From Zeimonas sp050187175 (GTDB lineage: Bacteria; Pseudomonadota; Gammaproteobacteria; Burkholderiales; Burkholderiaceae_E), in NCBI GenBank assembly GCA_050187175.1, contig JBFWXS010000013.1, forward strand, positions 33,517 to 97,516: a stretch of 64,000 nt of DNA. The letters run 5' to 3'. Position 1 is the first letter of the stretch. Each line of letters opens with the position of its first letter. A program made the translations under genes and the position numbers. This document shows, one piece after another, positions 38,705 to 48,209 of this stretch. Below the pieces are notes generated by a model that worked only from the letters and a program-made list of their open reading frames with translations, was not told the DNA's origin and did not search any database.

Positions 38705-39757
38705 ATGAAGAAATCACTTCTCGCAGTCGCCGTGGCGGCAGCGCTGCCGGCAGCGGCGTTCGCTCAGACGAACGTCCAGCTGTACGGTATCGCCGATGCG
38801 GGTATTGCCGTCATCGACCGCGGCTCGAATTTGTCCAATTCGTTCCGTGTCGAGTCGGGCATGCAGAGCACGAGCCGTTGGGGTATCCGGGGCACCGAGG
38901 ATCTGGGCGGCGGTCTGAATGCCGTGTTCAACCTCGAAAACGGCTACAGCATCGACACCGGTGCGTCGGACGCCAGCAGCGCCGGCCTGTTCCAGCGCCG
39001 TGCAGTGGTCGGCCTGTCGGGCGGCTTCGGTACGGTCCTGCTGGGTCGTGACTACACCGCCGGCTTTACGGCGTGGGGCGTCACCGACATCATGGGCTAT
39101 GGCCTGTTCGGCAACCAGCTGACCTACACGGCCAGCGCCGGTGGTATCACCACCCGCGGCCAGAACGGCATCTACTACACGAGCCCGGTGTTCGGCGGCC
39201 TGACGGTTCGCGCGTTCTACCAGACCGGCGAGCGTGAGACCGATCCGAAGAGCCTGGGCAACGGCATGGGCGCGTCGGTGGTCTACATGGGCGGCCCGCT
39301 GCGCCTGCAAGGCTTCTACCAGCAGTTCAAGGTGAGCGACGGCACGCCTACCGGCACCGGCAACCAGAAAGAGTACGGTCTGGGCGGCGGCTTCGACTTC
39401 GGCGGCTTCCGCGTGGTTGCGGCCTACGGCGAAGCTGACCCGATCGGCGCGAACAACAAGGTCAAGTCGTTCAGCGTGGGCGCGGGCATCAAAGTCGGCG
39501 TCGGCGAGATCCTGGTCCAGGGCATCCAGATCCAGCGTGACATCGCTTCGGGCACCAAGCCGAAGGGCACGGCACTCGGCCTGGCCTACGTGCATCCGCT
39601 GTCGAAGCGTACCAACCTGTATGCGACGATCGGCCAGACGCGCAACAACTCGGCCGGCAACTTCGTGCTGCGCGGTTCGGGCGCACCGGTTGGCGCCCCG
39701 GGCGCGGTCGGCGACGATCCGAAAGGCCTGGCGCTGGGTATCCGCCACACGTTCTAA
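38705..39757 (+). CDS. Gram-negative porin (trimeric beta-barrel, Burkholderiales type)
   Basis: A 350-residue outer-membrane porin. The signal peptide is residues 1-20, cut after AAAFA before QTNVQLYG. The mature chain begins with the usual VQLYGIADAGI strand, has GMQSTSRWGIRGTEDLGGGLNAVF and RRAVVGLSGGFGTVLLGRDYT, and ends with the C-terminal Phe of IRHTF that is needed for BAM assembly. Strong AGGAGA upstream and a first-class terminator downstream suggest very high expression. Codon use is more biased to C- and G-ending highly expressed codons than its neighbours. Confidence 0.97.
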   Translation: MKKSLLAVAVAAALPAAAFAQTNVQLYGIADAGIAVIDRGSNLSNSFRVESGMQSTSRWGIRGTEDLGGGLNAVFNLENGYSIDTGASDASSAGLFQRRAVVGLSGGFGTVLLGRDYTAGFTAWGVTDIMGYGLFGNQLTYTASAGGITTRGQNGIYYTSPVFGGLTVRAFYQTGERETDPKSLGNGMGASVVYMGGPLRLQGFYQQFKVSDGTPTGTGNQKEYGLGGGFDFGGFRVVAAYGEADPIGANNKVKSFSVGAGIKVGVGEILVQGIQIQRDIASGTKPKGTALGLAYVHPLSKRTNLYATIGQTRNNSAGNFVLRGSGAPVGAPGAVGDDPKGLALGIRHTF

Positions 39758-39796
39758 TCGTCCGCCGGCATCCGCCGGTATTGCGAGAGGAACTGA

Positions 39797-39825
39797 AAAC
39801 GCCGGGGCAACCCGGCGTTTTTTTT
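39797..39825 (+). terminator. Intrinsic terminator of the porin gene
   Basis: AAACGCCGGG pairs with CCCGGCGTTT over a GCAA (GNRA) tetraloop and runs into a long T tract. The perfect 10-bp stem is 39 bp after the porin stop. Confidence 0.95.
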
Positions 39826-39996
39826 CGCCTGCTCTCTCCGGGTGGCGCGGGGGGAGCGGCAGGCCAAGAAAAACCCGGCTGCACCTGCGACGACGTGTCT
39901 GGCTCGAGTCCGGCTGCTTAACTCCGACCGGCCGGTGCCTTTGCCAGCCACAACCGATGCATGCGGCCTTCGCACCCCAGAGCTTTTTTGATTGAG

Positions 39997-40025
39997 TTGC
40001 CAATAATTTAGAATTAAACTATAGC
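39997..40025 (+). promoter_or_regulatory. Candidate promoter of the acyl-CoA ligase gene
   Basis: TTGCCA (39997-40002) and TATAGC (40020-40025) are 17 bp apart, inside an AT-rich island (39985-40025) that contrasts with the surrounding GC-rich DNA. Transcription would start near 40032, leaving a leader of about 80 bases. The rest of 39826-40112 shows no gene. Confidence 0.65.
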
Positions 40026-40112
40026 GATCGCAGGCGCAAAGCAGCTCCCTCAACGGCCCGCACCCGGCCTCGCCTGCCGCCAGACACGAATCCTCTCAAG
40101 GAGACGCCTGTC

Positions 40113-41726
40113 ATGTATCGCTCCGGTCATCTCGATACCTTCGCCCGCGACAACCTGCCGCCGCCGGACCGCTGGCCGACCTTCATCCAAACCGCCGATA
40201 CCACCTACTCCGAACGGCTCAACGCGACCGTCGAACTGCTGGACCGGATGGTCGAAGGCGGCTTTGCCGATTCGATCGCGCTGCGGACCGACGACGGTCA
40301 ATGCACGTACCGGCAACTGCTGACGCGCGTCAATCAGATCGCCGACGTGCTGCTGCGCCGGCTGAAGCTGGTGCCGGGCAATCGCGTGCTGCTGCGCGGC
40401 GCCAACCATCCGACGATGGCGGCCTGCCTGCTGGCGGTGATCAAGGCCGGGCTCGTCGCGGTGCCGACGATGCCGCTGCTGCGCGCCAAGGAGCTGAAGC
40501 AGATCGTCGACAAGGCGCAGATCACCGCGTCACTGTGCGACGTGCGGCTGCGCGACGAAATCGATCTGCTGCGCCCGGAGACACCGGAGCTGGCCCAGGT
40601 GCTGTTCTTCAACGACGGCAGCGGCGCCGACGACGCGCTCGAAACCTGGATCGACCCGCGGCGCGACCGGTTCGAGGCCTGCGACACCGCGCAGGACGAC
40701 GTCGCGCTGATCGCGTTCACCTCCGGCACGACCGGCATGCCGAAAGGCACGATGCATTTCCATCGCGACATCCTGGCGATGTGCGATCTGTTCCCGCGCC
40801 ACGTGCTGAAGCCCGGTCCCGACGACGTCTTCTGCGGCACGCCGCCGCTGGCATTCACGTTCGGGCTCGGCGGCATGCTGTGCTTCCCGCTGCGCGTCGG
40901 CGCATCGGTGCTGCTGCTGGAGCGCTCCACGCCTGAATCGCTGCTGGCGGCGATTGAACGACACCGCGTGTCGATCTGCTTCACCGCCCCGACCTTCTAC
41001 CGGCAGATGGCCCCGCTGGCCGGACGTTTCGACCTGAAATCGCTGCGCCGCACGGTCTCGGCCGGCGAGGCGCTGCCTGACGCCACGCGGCAGCTATGGA
41101 AAGAGGCGACCGGCCTCGAAATGGTCGACGGCATCGGCGCCACCGAGATGATCCACATCTTCATCTCGTCCGCCGGCGACGACGTGCGCCGCGGCGCCAT
41201 CGGCAAGGTCGTGCCCGGCTACCGGGCCCGCATCGTCGACGAGGACATGAACGAGCTGCCGCCCGGCACCATCGGCCGGCTCGCCGTCCAGGGGCCGACC
41301 GGCTGCCGCTACCTGGCCGACGAGCGCCAGATGCAGTACGTGAAGCAAGGCTGGAATCTTCCCGGCGACACATTCATGATGGATGCGGACGGCTATTTCT
41401 TCTACAAGGCGCGTTCCGACGACATGATCGTCTCTGCCGGTTACAACATCGCGGGTCCCGAGGTCGAAGCGACGATGCTGGCGCACCCGGCCGTGGCCGA
41501 GTGCGGCGTCGTGGGCGTCGCCGACGAAGAGCGCGGGCAGATCGTCAAGGCCTTCGTCGTGCTGAAGCCCGGCGTGCGCGGCGATGCGGAACTGGTCAGT
41601 ACGCTGCAGAACTACGTCAAGCAGTCGATCGCACCTTACAAATACCCGCGCGAGATCGAGTTCCGCGACTCGCTGCCGCGCACCGAGACCGGCAAGCTTC
41701 AGCGCTTCCGGCTGCGCAACGGCTGA
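40113..41726 (+). CDS. AMP-forming aryl/acyl-CoA ligase (benzoate/aminobenzoate-CoA ligase-like)
   Basis: A 537-residue member of the ANL adenylating superfamily. The P-loop-like motif FTSGTTGMPKGTMHFHRD is near residue 205, the A5 motif GIGATEMIHIF near 345, GDTFMMDADGYFFYKARSDDMI near 420 and the catalytic Lys region RTETGKLQRFRLR at the end. The TEMIHIFISS block and overall pattern resemble 2-aminobenzoate- and benzoate-CoA ligases. It activates a carboxylic acid as a CoA thioester for degradation. AAGGAGA precedes the ATG. A hydrolase gene follows 6 bp downstream. Confidence 0.88.
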   Translation: MYRSGHLDTFARDNLPPPDRWPTFIQTADTTYSERLNATVELLDRMVEGGFADSIALRTDDGQCTYRQLLTRVNQIADVLLRRLKLVPGNRVLLRGANHPTMAACLLAVIKAGLVAVPTMPLLRAKELKQIVDKAQITASLCDVRLRDEIDLLRPETPELAQVLFFNDGSGADDALETWIDPRRDRFEACDTAQDDVALIAFTSGTTGMPKGTMHFHRDILAMCDLFPRHVLKPGPDDVFCGTPPLAFTFGLGGMLCFPLRVGASVLLLERSTPESLLAAIERHRVSICFTAPTFYRQMAPLAGRFDLKSLRRTVSAGEALPDATRQLWKEATGLEMVDGIGATEMIHIFISSAGDDVRRGAIGKVVPGYRARIVDEDMNELPPGTIGRLAVQGPTGCRYLADERQMQYVKQGWNLPGDTFMMDADGYFFYKARSDDMIVSAGYNIAGPEVEATMLAHPAVAECGVVGVADEERGQIVKAFVVLKPGVRGDAELVSTLQNYVKQSIAPYKYPREIEFRDSLPRTETGKLQRFRLRNG

Positions 41727-41732
41727 GGCGGC

Positions 41733-42659
41733 ATGCGGGCGGTCTCGTCGCGTCAGCGTCGCGCGCCGGCCGCCGCCGCGCTGGCCGCCGTCACCGCCCT
41801 GCTGATCGCCGGCGGCTGCGGCAGCCTCGACGCCTGGCAGCGCGAGGCCATCTTCCGCGTGGATCCGCTGCAGAGCCGCTGGCATCGCGACGCCCCGCCC
41901 GGCACCGAGCAGTTCGACCTGCGCCATGCCGACGGCGAGACGGTGCGCGCCTGGTACCTGCCCGCCGCGGACGCCGACGCGCCGACCGTGCTGTATCTGC
42001 ACGGCTCGCGCTGGAACCTTCACAACAGCGTGTTCCGCTTCCAGCTATGGCAGGAAATGGGCTTCAACATGCTGGCCATCGACTACCGCGGATTCGGCAG
42101 CAGCAGCCCGCGGCTGCCGTCCGAAGCCAGCGCCGCCGAAGACGTACGGCTGGCTTTCGCCGAGCTCGAACGGCGCCAGCCCGACCCGGCGCGCCGCTTC
42201 GTCTACGGCCACAGCCTCGGCGGCGCGCTGGCGATCGACCTGGCCGCCGACCCGTCGCATGCCGCCGGCGACCGCTTCGCCGGCCTGATCGTCGAATCGA
42301 GCTTCACGCGCATCGCCGACCTGGTGCGCGGCAGCCAGTGGGGCTGGGTGCCCGGCATCGGCTGGCTGATCACGCAGCCGTTCGACTCGGCCGGCAAGCT
42401 GCCGAAGGTCCGCTCACCGCTGCTGCTGATCCACGGCACCGCCGACGGCGTAGTGCCGCCCGACATGAGCCGCCAGCTATACGCCGCCGCCGCGTCGGTG
42501 CGCGGCGGGCTCAAGGAATTGCTGCTGATCGACGGCGGCACGCACTCCGGCAGCGTCCGCAGCGGCGGCGAGCGCTACACCGAGGCCGTGCGGCGCTTCA
42601 TGCAGCGCGCCGCGCACGGCTGGCCGGCGGCCACGCTGGGCGCGGCGGTCGGGCGCTGA
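41733..42659 (+). CDS. Alpha/beta hydrolase, probable lipoprotein or exported
   Basis: A 308-residue alpha/beta hydrolase. An N-terminal hydrophobic segment (about 12-28) ends in LLIAGGC, a weak lipobox, so outer-envelope anchoring is likely. VLYLHGSRWNLH gives the oxyanion-hole HG, FVYGHSLGGALAID the nucleophile Ser, LLLIHGTADGVVPP the acid Asp and LLIDGGTHSGSV the His. All triad residues are present. It resembles YqiK/BEM46-type serine hydrolases. It starts 6 bp after the acyl-CoA ligase, suggesting one transcript; a functional link is not proven. Confidence 0.88.
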   Translation: MRAVSSRQRRAPAAAALAAVTALLIAGGCGSLDAWQREAIFRVDPLQSRWHRDAPPGTEQFDLRHADGETVRAWYLPAADADAPTVLYLHGSRWNLHNSVFRFQLWQEMGFNMLAIDYRGFGSSSPRLPSEASAAEDVRLAFAELERRQPDPARRFVYGHSLGGALAIDLAADPSHAAGDRFAGLIVESSFTRIADLVRGSQWGWVPGIGWLITQPFDSAGKLPKVRSPLLLIHGTADGVVPPDMSRQLYAAAASVRGGLKELLLIDGGTHSGSVRSGGERYTEAVRRFMQRAAHGWPAATLGAAVGR

Positions 42660-42665
42660 GCAGCC

Positions 42666-42810
42666 TCTGCGCAGCGGCCGTGTCTGCGCAGCGGCCGTGT
42701 CTGCGCAGCGGCCGTGTCTGCGCAGCGGCCGTCTGATCGGGCAGCCGTCTGATCGGGCAGCCGTCTGCTCAGGCTGCCGTCTGCTCAGGCGGCCATCTGC
42801 TCAAGCCGCC
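42666..42810. repeat. Tandem repeat array between convergent genes
   Basis: About four copies of the 17-bp unit TCTGCGCAGCGGCCGTG (42666-42731) change into five 16-bp units starting TCTGATCGGGCAGCCG and TCTGCTCAGGCTGCCG, reaching 42810. The last units run over the stop codon and last codons of fadD. The array fills the whole gap between the hydrolase and fadD genes. Confidence 0.92.
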
Positions 42811-44489
42811 TTCTTCTCGTCGCGCAGCTCGCGCCGCAGGATCTTGCCGACGTTGGTCTTGGGCAGCTCCGTGCGGAACTCGACGTGCCGCGGCCGCTTG
42901 TAGCCGGTCAGCTCCTTCGCGCAGAAATCGATCAGCTCGCGCTCGGTCAGCGCCGGGTCGCGCTTGACCACGAACAGCTTGACCACCTCGCCGGCGTGCG
43001 CGTCGGGAACGCCCACGGCCGCCACCTCGAGCACGCCCGGATGCATGGACGCCACCGCCTCGACTTCGTTCGGATAGACGTTGAAGCCCGACACCAGGAT
43101 CATGTCCTTCTTGCGATCGACGATCGTCGTGTAGCCGCGTTCGTCCATCACGCCGATGTCGCCGGACTTGAAGAAGCCGTCGGCAGTCATCGCGCGCGCC
43201 GTTTCCTCCGGCAGCTGCCAGTAGCCGGCCATCACCTGCGGCCCGCGGATCGCGATCTCGCCGCGCTCGCCCAGCGGCACCGGCCGGCCGTCGTCGTCGA
43301 GGATCGCCACTTCGGTCGACGGCAGCGGCAGCCCGATCGTGCCGGTGTAGGCGTCGGTATCGGTGGGGTTGCAAGTGGCCGACGGCGAGGTCTCGGACAG
43401 CCCGTAGCCTTCGCAGATCGGGCAGCCGGTGATCTGCAGCCAGCGCTCGGCCACCGCCTTCTGCACCGCCATGCCGCCGCCGTTCGACACGCGCAGCCCC
43501 GAGAAATCGAGCTTGGCGAACTCCGGATGGTTCGCCAGTCCGTTGTACAGCGTGTTCACCGCCGGGAACAGGTTGAACGAATAAGGCTTGATCTCCTTGA
43601 TCAGGGCCGGCAGGTCGCGCGGATTCGGGATCAGGATGTTCAGCCCGCCGGTGCGCATGCCCAGCAGGCAGCAGACCGTCAGCGCGAAGATGTGATACAG
43701 CGGCAGCGCGCAGACCGTGATCAGCTGCTCGGGCGGCGGCGGCTTGCGCGGATTGCGCAGCGCCGGCTGCATCCAGGCCTCCGACTGCAGCACGTTGGCG
43801 ATCACATTGCGATGCACCAGCGTCGCGCCCTTGGACACGCCGGTGGTGCCGCCGGTGTACTGCAGGAAGGCCACGTCCTCGCGCGTCAGCACCGGCGGCG
43901 TGAACGACTGCCGCGCGCCGTCGGCTAGCATCGCATTGAAGCGCGTCACCTGCGGCAGCTCGAAGGCAGGCACCAGCTTCTTGACGCGGCGAACGACGAA
44001 GTTCACCAGCGTGCCCTTCAGGCCCAGCATGTCGCCCATCGAGGCCACGACGATATGGCGCACCTCGGTGCGCGGCAGCACCTGCTGCAGCGTCTTCGCG
44101 AAGTTCTCCAGGATGATGATGGCCTTGGCACCCGAGTCCTTCAGCTGGTGCTCGAGCTCGCGCGGCGTGTACAGCGGATTCACGTTGACCACCACGAAGC
44201 CGCCGCGCAGCACGCCGGCCAGGGCCACCGGATACTGCAGCACGTTCGGCATCATCAGCGCGACGCGGTCGCCCTTCTGCAGTCCGCGCGACTGCAGCCA
44301 GGCGGCGACGCGGCGCGACAGCTCGTCGACCTCGCCGAAGCTGATCTCCTTGCCGAAGCCGACGTAGGCCTTGCGCTCGCGATACTTGACGAAGGCCTCG
44401 TCGAGCATCTGCACGAGCGACGTGTACTGCGTGAAATCGATGTCGCTCGGCACGCCGGCGGGGTAGTGCTTGAGCCAGAATCGATCCAT
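42801..44489 (-). CDS. fadD: Long-chain fatty acid-CoA ligase
   Basis: A 562-residue FadD that activates fatty acids for beta-oxidation. Motifs are QYTGGTTGVSKGATLVHRN near 215, GYGLSETSPSATCNP near 365, the FACS-signature region DGFFKSGDIGVMDERGY near 440 and the C-terminal PKTNVGKILRRELRDE with the catalytic Lys. GAGGAGA precedes the ATG. The last bases of the gene belong to the tandem repeat array, so the C-terminal tail may be recently altered. Confidence 0.95.
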   Translation of the reverse strand: MDRFWLKHYPAGVPSDIDFTQYTSLVQMLDEAFVKYRERKAYVGFGKEISFGEVDELSRRVAAWLQSRGLQKGDRVALMMPNVLQYPVALAGVLRGGFVVVNVNPLYTPRELEHQLKDSGAKAIIILENFAKTLQQVLPRTEVRHIVVASMGDMLGLKGTLVNFVVRRVKKLVPAFELPQVTRFNAMLADGARQSFTPPVLTREDVAFLQYTGGTTGVSKGATLVHRNVIANVLQSEAWMQPALRNPRKPPPPEQLITVCALPLYHIFALTVCCLLGMRTGGLNILIPNPRDLPALIKEIKPYSFNLFPAVNTLYNGLANHPEFAKLDFSGLRVSNGGGMAVQKAVAERWLQITGCPICEGYGLSETSPSATCNPTDTDAYTGTIGLPLPSTEVAILDDDGRPVPLGERGEIAIRGPQVMAGYWQLPEETARAMTADGFFKSGDIGVMDERGYTTIVDRKKDMILVSGFNVYPNEVEAVASMHPGVLEVAAVGVPDAHAGEVVKLFVVKRDPALTERELIDFCAKELTGYKRPRHVEFRTELPKTNVGKILRRELRDEKKAA

Positions 44490-44631
44490 CTTGTCTCCTC
44501 GGTCGGTTGCGCGTCCTTGCGCATTATGCCGGCACCCGATACCGATTCGGCGGCAAGACCGTGCAGGCCATGCTGGAGCATCGAGGCAGCGGGATGCGGC
44601 GGAGTCTCGCGGCCGGCTTCAGCAGCCGGCT

Positions 44632-45855
44632 TCAGCGGGCGGGCGCGGCGGGCCGGGAGGTGGACGATTCGGCTGCCTGCGTCGACTCGGTCGACTGGGT
44701 CGACTGGGTCGCCGGCGCTGCAGGCATCTCTTGCATCAACGCCGCCAGCGCCGCATCGCGCTGCGCTTTCGGCTGCGCGCCCAGGCGCCGCGCCGCCTCG
44801 TAGAACCGCGGCAGATCACCGCCGTGAGCGGCCAGCAGCGCGTGAAACGCCGGCACCTGTTCGCTGTACGTGGACACCGAGGCCAGATGCGCATTGGTCA
44901 GCGGCTGCGCGAACCAGCGATCGTAGCCGGCATAGCCGCCCCACTCAATGCGCAGCTGCGCATAGTCGCGCCGCAGCGCCTCGAAGATCGCCGCCTTGGC
45001 GGCGAGCTTGTCGGCATCGGGCAGCGCCGACGCGTAGACCGCTTCGAGCGAAGCTCGATGGCGCATCAGCAGCGCGACGAACTGCGCTCGCCGCGGCGCG
45101 TGCCGCTTCCAGGCTTCATGCGCCGCATGTCCGTCGCCGCGCGCCTGCCGCTCGGCGAACCAGCGTTCGACGCCGATCTGCTCCACTGCCGTGGCGAACG
45201 ACTCGTTGAAAGTCGAATCGCCCGACACGTACAGCTGCTGGTGCGCCAGCTCATGGAACAGCAGCCGCGCCAGCTCCCCCTCGGGCTGCCCGATGAAGGT
45301 GCTCAGCACCGGATCGTCGAACCAGCCCAGCGTCGAATAAGCGGGCACGCCGCCGACGTAGGTCTCCCATCCCGCCTGCCGCAGCTGCTGCGCATAGGCT
45401 TCGGCGTCCGCCCGGTCGTAGTAGCCGCGATAGCTGACGCAGCCGGCCACCGGAAAGCACCACTGCCGCAGCTGCAGCGACAGCGGCCGCGCCGCGAACA
45501 CGTTCCACAGCACGTACGGCTGCTTCAGATCGGCATAGCGCAGGTAACTGCCGTTGTCCGGCAGCCCGAGCGAGGCCGACGCGAAGCGGCGGATCTGCAG
45601 CACCAGCGCGAGCTTCTCGCGCAGCGCCGGTGAGCTGGCCGGGTCGGCCAGCAATTCGGCTATCGGCTGGGCGCGGTGCATCACGCTCAGATGTCCGGCC
45701 GCAGACTGCCAGTAGTAGGCCGGCCCGTCGCGCCACCATGCGCAGCCGCCGCTTGCCAGCGCGGCGCACAGTGCCAGGACCAGGCCCAGGCGCTGCCATC
45801 CCTGCCCCGGCCGCCGCGGCGAAGCCGCGGACGACCCACCGCCGCTAGCCCGCAT
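44632..45855 (-). CDS. Putative zinc aminopeptidase (DUF-type, lipoprotein)
   Basis: A 407-residue protein of the uncharacterised bacterial aminopeptidase family (PF10023-like). The signal peptide ends with ALASGGC, a lipobox, so it is probably an outer-membrane lipoprotein. The zinc site is LLFHELAHQQLY near 200 with a downstream NESFATAVEQIG. The Ser/Thr/Gln-rich C-terminal tail (about 378-405) is built from short TQST repeats. Its start overlaps the 3' end of the molybdopterin enzyme by 11 bp. No substrate is known. Confidence 0.85.
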   Translation of the reverse strand: MRASGGGSSAASPRRPGQGWQRLGLVLALCAALASGGCAWWRDGPAYYWQSAAGHLSVMHRAQPIAELLADPASSPALREKLALVLQIRRFASASLGLPDNGSYLRYADLKQPYVLWNVFAARPLSLQLRQWCFPVAGCVSYRGYYDRADAEAYAQQLRQAGWETYVGGVPAYSTLGWFDDPVLSTFIGQPEGELARLLFHELAHQQLYVSGDSTFNESFATAVEQIGVERWFAERQARGDGHAAHEAWKRHAPRRAQFVALLMRHRASLEAVYASALPDADKLAAKAAIFEALRRDYAQLRIEWGGYAGYDRWFAQPLTNAHLASVSTYSEQVPAFHALLAAHGGDLPRFYEAARRLGAQPKAQRDAALAALMQEMPAAPATQSTQSTESTQAAESSTSRPAAPAR

Positions 45856-47944
45856 CGCCCGCCGTGGCAGTCATGGGCATCGCATCGACCAGGCAGTCGT
45901 AGAAGGTCGGCCCGCCGCCCAGATCGGTCAATGCCTGGCTGGTCACCGCATTGACGTTGCGCCCCTCCGGCGTGAGCTTGTGCCACCAGACGCCCCACGC
46001 AACGACGACGCCGGGCCGAGTCCGGTCGCTGACCCGCGCGCGGGCGTGGAAGGCGCCGCGATCGTTGCGCAGCTCCACGCGCATGCCGTCGGCGATGCCG
46101 CGCGGCGCCGCGTCGTGCGGATGGATCTCGCAGGCCGGTTCGCGCTCGGCGGCGCGCAGGCTGTCGACGTTCACGAAGGTCGAGTTCATGAAGTGTCGTG
46201 CAGGCGGCGAGATCAGCGCCAGCGGATAGCGCGCCGCGCGCTGCGGATCGGAGGCCGCCGATTCGTACGGCGGCACCCAGTCCGGCAGCGGATCGTGTCC
46301 GGCCTCGGCCAGCCGCGCACTATGGAACTCGCATCTGCCCGAGGGTGTCGGAAAACCGCCGTCGGCGAACGGCGCGGCGGCGATGTCCAGCTTGGCCCAG
46401 CCGCGCTCCCGCAGCTGCGCCAGCGTCAGCCCGGCAAGCCGTGCATCGCCCCAGTCGATCGCGTCCAGCACGATCTGCTCGTCGCTCGCGTTCAGCGCGG
46501 GATCGTCGAAGCCCATGCGGCGCGCCAGCGCGCGGAAGATGTCGCTGTTCGGGCGTGCCTGGCCCAGCGGCGCGATCGCCGGTTCATTGGCCAGCAGGTA
46601 CGTGTGCCCGTAGGTCCGATGCACGTCGAAATGCTCGAGCTGCGTCGTCGCCGGCAGCAGGTAGTCGGCATAGTCGGCGGTATCGGTCTGGAAATGTTCG
46701 AGCACCACGGTGAACAGATCCTCGCGCGCGAAGCCGCGCAGCACCTTCTCCGAATCGGGCGCCACCGCGACCGGATTCGAGTTGTAGACCACCAGCGCCT
46801 CGACCGGCGGCTCGGCGCTCAGCAGCGCATCGCCGATCGTGCTCATGTTGATCATGCGCGGCCGCGCCGGCCATCCCGGCAGCAGATCGGGCCGCGTATG
46901 GCGCTGCGGCGTCAACGGCAGCATGCCGCTGACCGACAGCAATGCACCACCCGCCGGGTCGCGCCAAGCCCCCACCAGCGCCGGCAGCGACATGATCGCG
47001 CGCACCGCATTGGCACCGCCGCGGCAGCGCTGCAGCCCGTAGTTCAAGCGGATCGCCGCCGGCCGCGTGCGGCCGTACAGCCGCGCCAGCTCGATCACTT
47101 CGTCGGGCGCGATGCCGCAGATCTGCGCGACGCGCGCCGGCGGATACTGCGCAGCGCGGCGCGCCAGCGCCTCGAAGCCCAGCGTATGCCGGGCAATATA
47201 GTCATGGTCGATCAGATCCTCGGCGATCAGCACCTGCATCATGCCCAGCGCCAGCGCCGCATCGGTGCCGGGCAGCGGCGCGATGTGACGATGACACTTC
47301 GCCGCGGTATCGCTGCGGTACGGATCGATCGCCACCAGCGCCGCGCCGCGCCGCTTCGCCTGCCGCGCGAAGGTCCAGAAATGCAGGTTCGACGTGATCG
47401 AGTTCGATCCCCAGATCAGGATCAGCTGCGCGTCGGCGTAGCGCTCGACGTCCATGCCGACGGCGGCGCCCAGCGTATGGACCATGCCGGCCATGCCCGC
47501 CGACGAGCAGATGGTGCGATCGAGCAGCGAGGCCCCCAGCCGATGGAAGAAGCGGCCGGCCATGCCTTCGCCCTGCACCCAGCCCATCGTGCCCGCGTAG
47601 CTGTACGGCAGGATGCGCTGCGGATCCCGCGCCGCCACGCCGCGCAGCCGCGCGGCAATGTCATCGAGCGCCTCATCCCAGCTCACCGGCGCGAAGCGTC
47701 CTTCGCCCTTGCTGCCGATGCGCTTCATCGGCTGCAGCACGCGGTCCGGGCTGTAGGTGCGCTCGGCATAGCGCGACACCTTGGTGCACAGCGCGCCGTG
47801 CGTGGTCGGATGCTCGGGATCGCCGGCCACCTTGACGACGCGGCCGCCGCGCACGGTGACGTGCAGTGCGCAGGTATCGGGGCAATCGTGCGGACAGGCG
47901 CCCCGCACCAGCCGCTCGGCCGCGGCAGCTTCGATCGTCGACAT
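45845..47944 (-). CDS. Molybdopterin oxidoreductase (DMSO reductase family)
   Basis: A 699-residue bis-molybdopterin enzyme. The N-terminal 4Fe-4S site is C17, C21, C25 and C53 (ACPHDCPDTC and GALCTK). The molybdenum region includes DRTICSSAGMAGM with a Ser or Cys as possible ligand, IWGSNSITSNLHFW, and VVYNSNPVAVAPDS. The C-terminal molydopterin-dinucleotide-binding domain begins near 560. No twin-arginine signal is seen, so it is cytoplasmic. It resembles the formate-dehydrogenase-like/trimethylamine-type orphan enzymes that lack partner subunits. The substrate is unknown. AGGGGCG precedes the ATG. Confidence 0.9.
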   Translation of the reverse strand: MSTIEAAAAERLVRGACPHDCPDTCALHVTVRGGRVVKVAGDPEHPTTHGALCTKVSRYAERTYSPDRVLQPMKRIGSKGEGRFAPVSWDEALDDIAARLRGVAARDPQRILPYSYAGTMGWVQGEGMAGRFFHRLGASLLDRTICSSAGMAGMVHTLGAAVGMDVERYADAQLILIWGSNSITSNLHFWTFARQAKRRGAALVAIDPYRSDTAAKCHRHIAPLPGTDAALALGMMQVLIAEDLIDHDYIARHTLGFEALARRAAQYPPARVAQICGIAPDEVIELARLYGRTRPAAIRLNYGLQRCRGGANAVRAIMSLPALVGAWRDPAGGALLSVSGMLPLTPQRHTRPDLLPGWPARPRMINMSTIGDALLSAEPPVEALVVYNSNPVAVAPDSEKVLRGFAREDLFTVVLEHFQTDTADYADYLLPATTQLEHFDVHRTYGHTYLLANEPAIAPLGQARPNSDIFRALARRMGFDDPALNASDEQIVLDAIDWGDARLAGLTLAQLRERGWAKLDIAAAPFADGGFPTPSGRCEFHSARLAEAGHDPLPDWVPPYESAASDPQRAARYPLALISPPARHFMNSTFVNVDSLRAAEREPACEIHPHDAAPRGIADGMRVELRNDRGAFHARARVSDRTRPGVVVAWGVWWHKLTPEGRNVNAVTSQALTDLGGGPTFYDCLVDAMPMTATAGDAG

Positions 47945-48209
47945 CGTTCGCCCCTATCGCGGTCTGCCTTCGCCCGGCCTTGTCGCAGATGTTCCCATCA
48001 TACCCACCTTGCCGAGACCGCTTCGCCTCGGGCCACCGGCGAACTTGACGAAACTGTCTAAAACCTGCCTGTCGAGCCCGTCGGCGCATGCCCGCCGGCG
48101 CCGCCCGCCGCTGACGATCGCCGACCCGGCCCGCATCGGCCGCTCGTTCCGAGCGGCGGTCGATGCTAATCTGTTGAACCACCCCTCGCCGGTGTCCAGG
48201 TCCTGCACC

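Noticed and set aside
47781..48209. N-terminal extension of the first M20 enzyme
   Set aside because: The frame overlaps the divergent molybdopterin gene and lacks M20 features; the ATG at 48210 gives the canonical N terminus.
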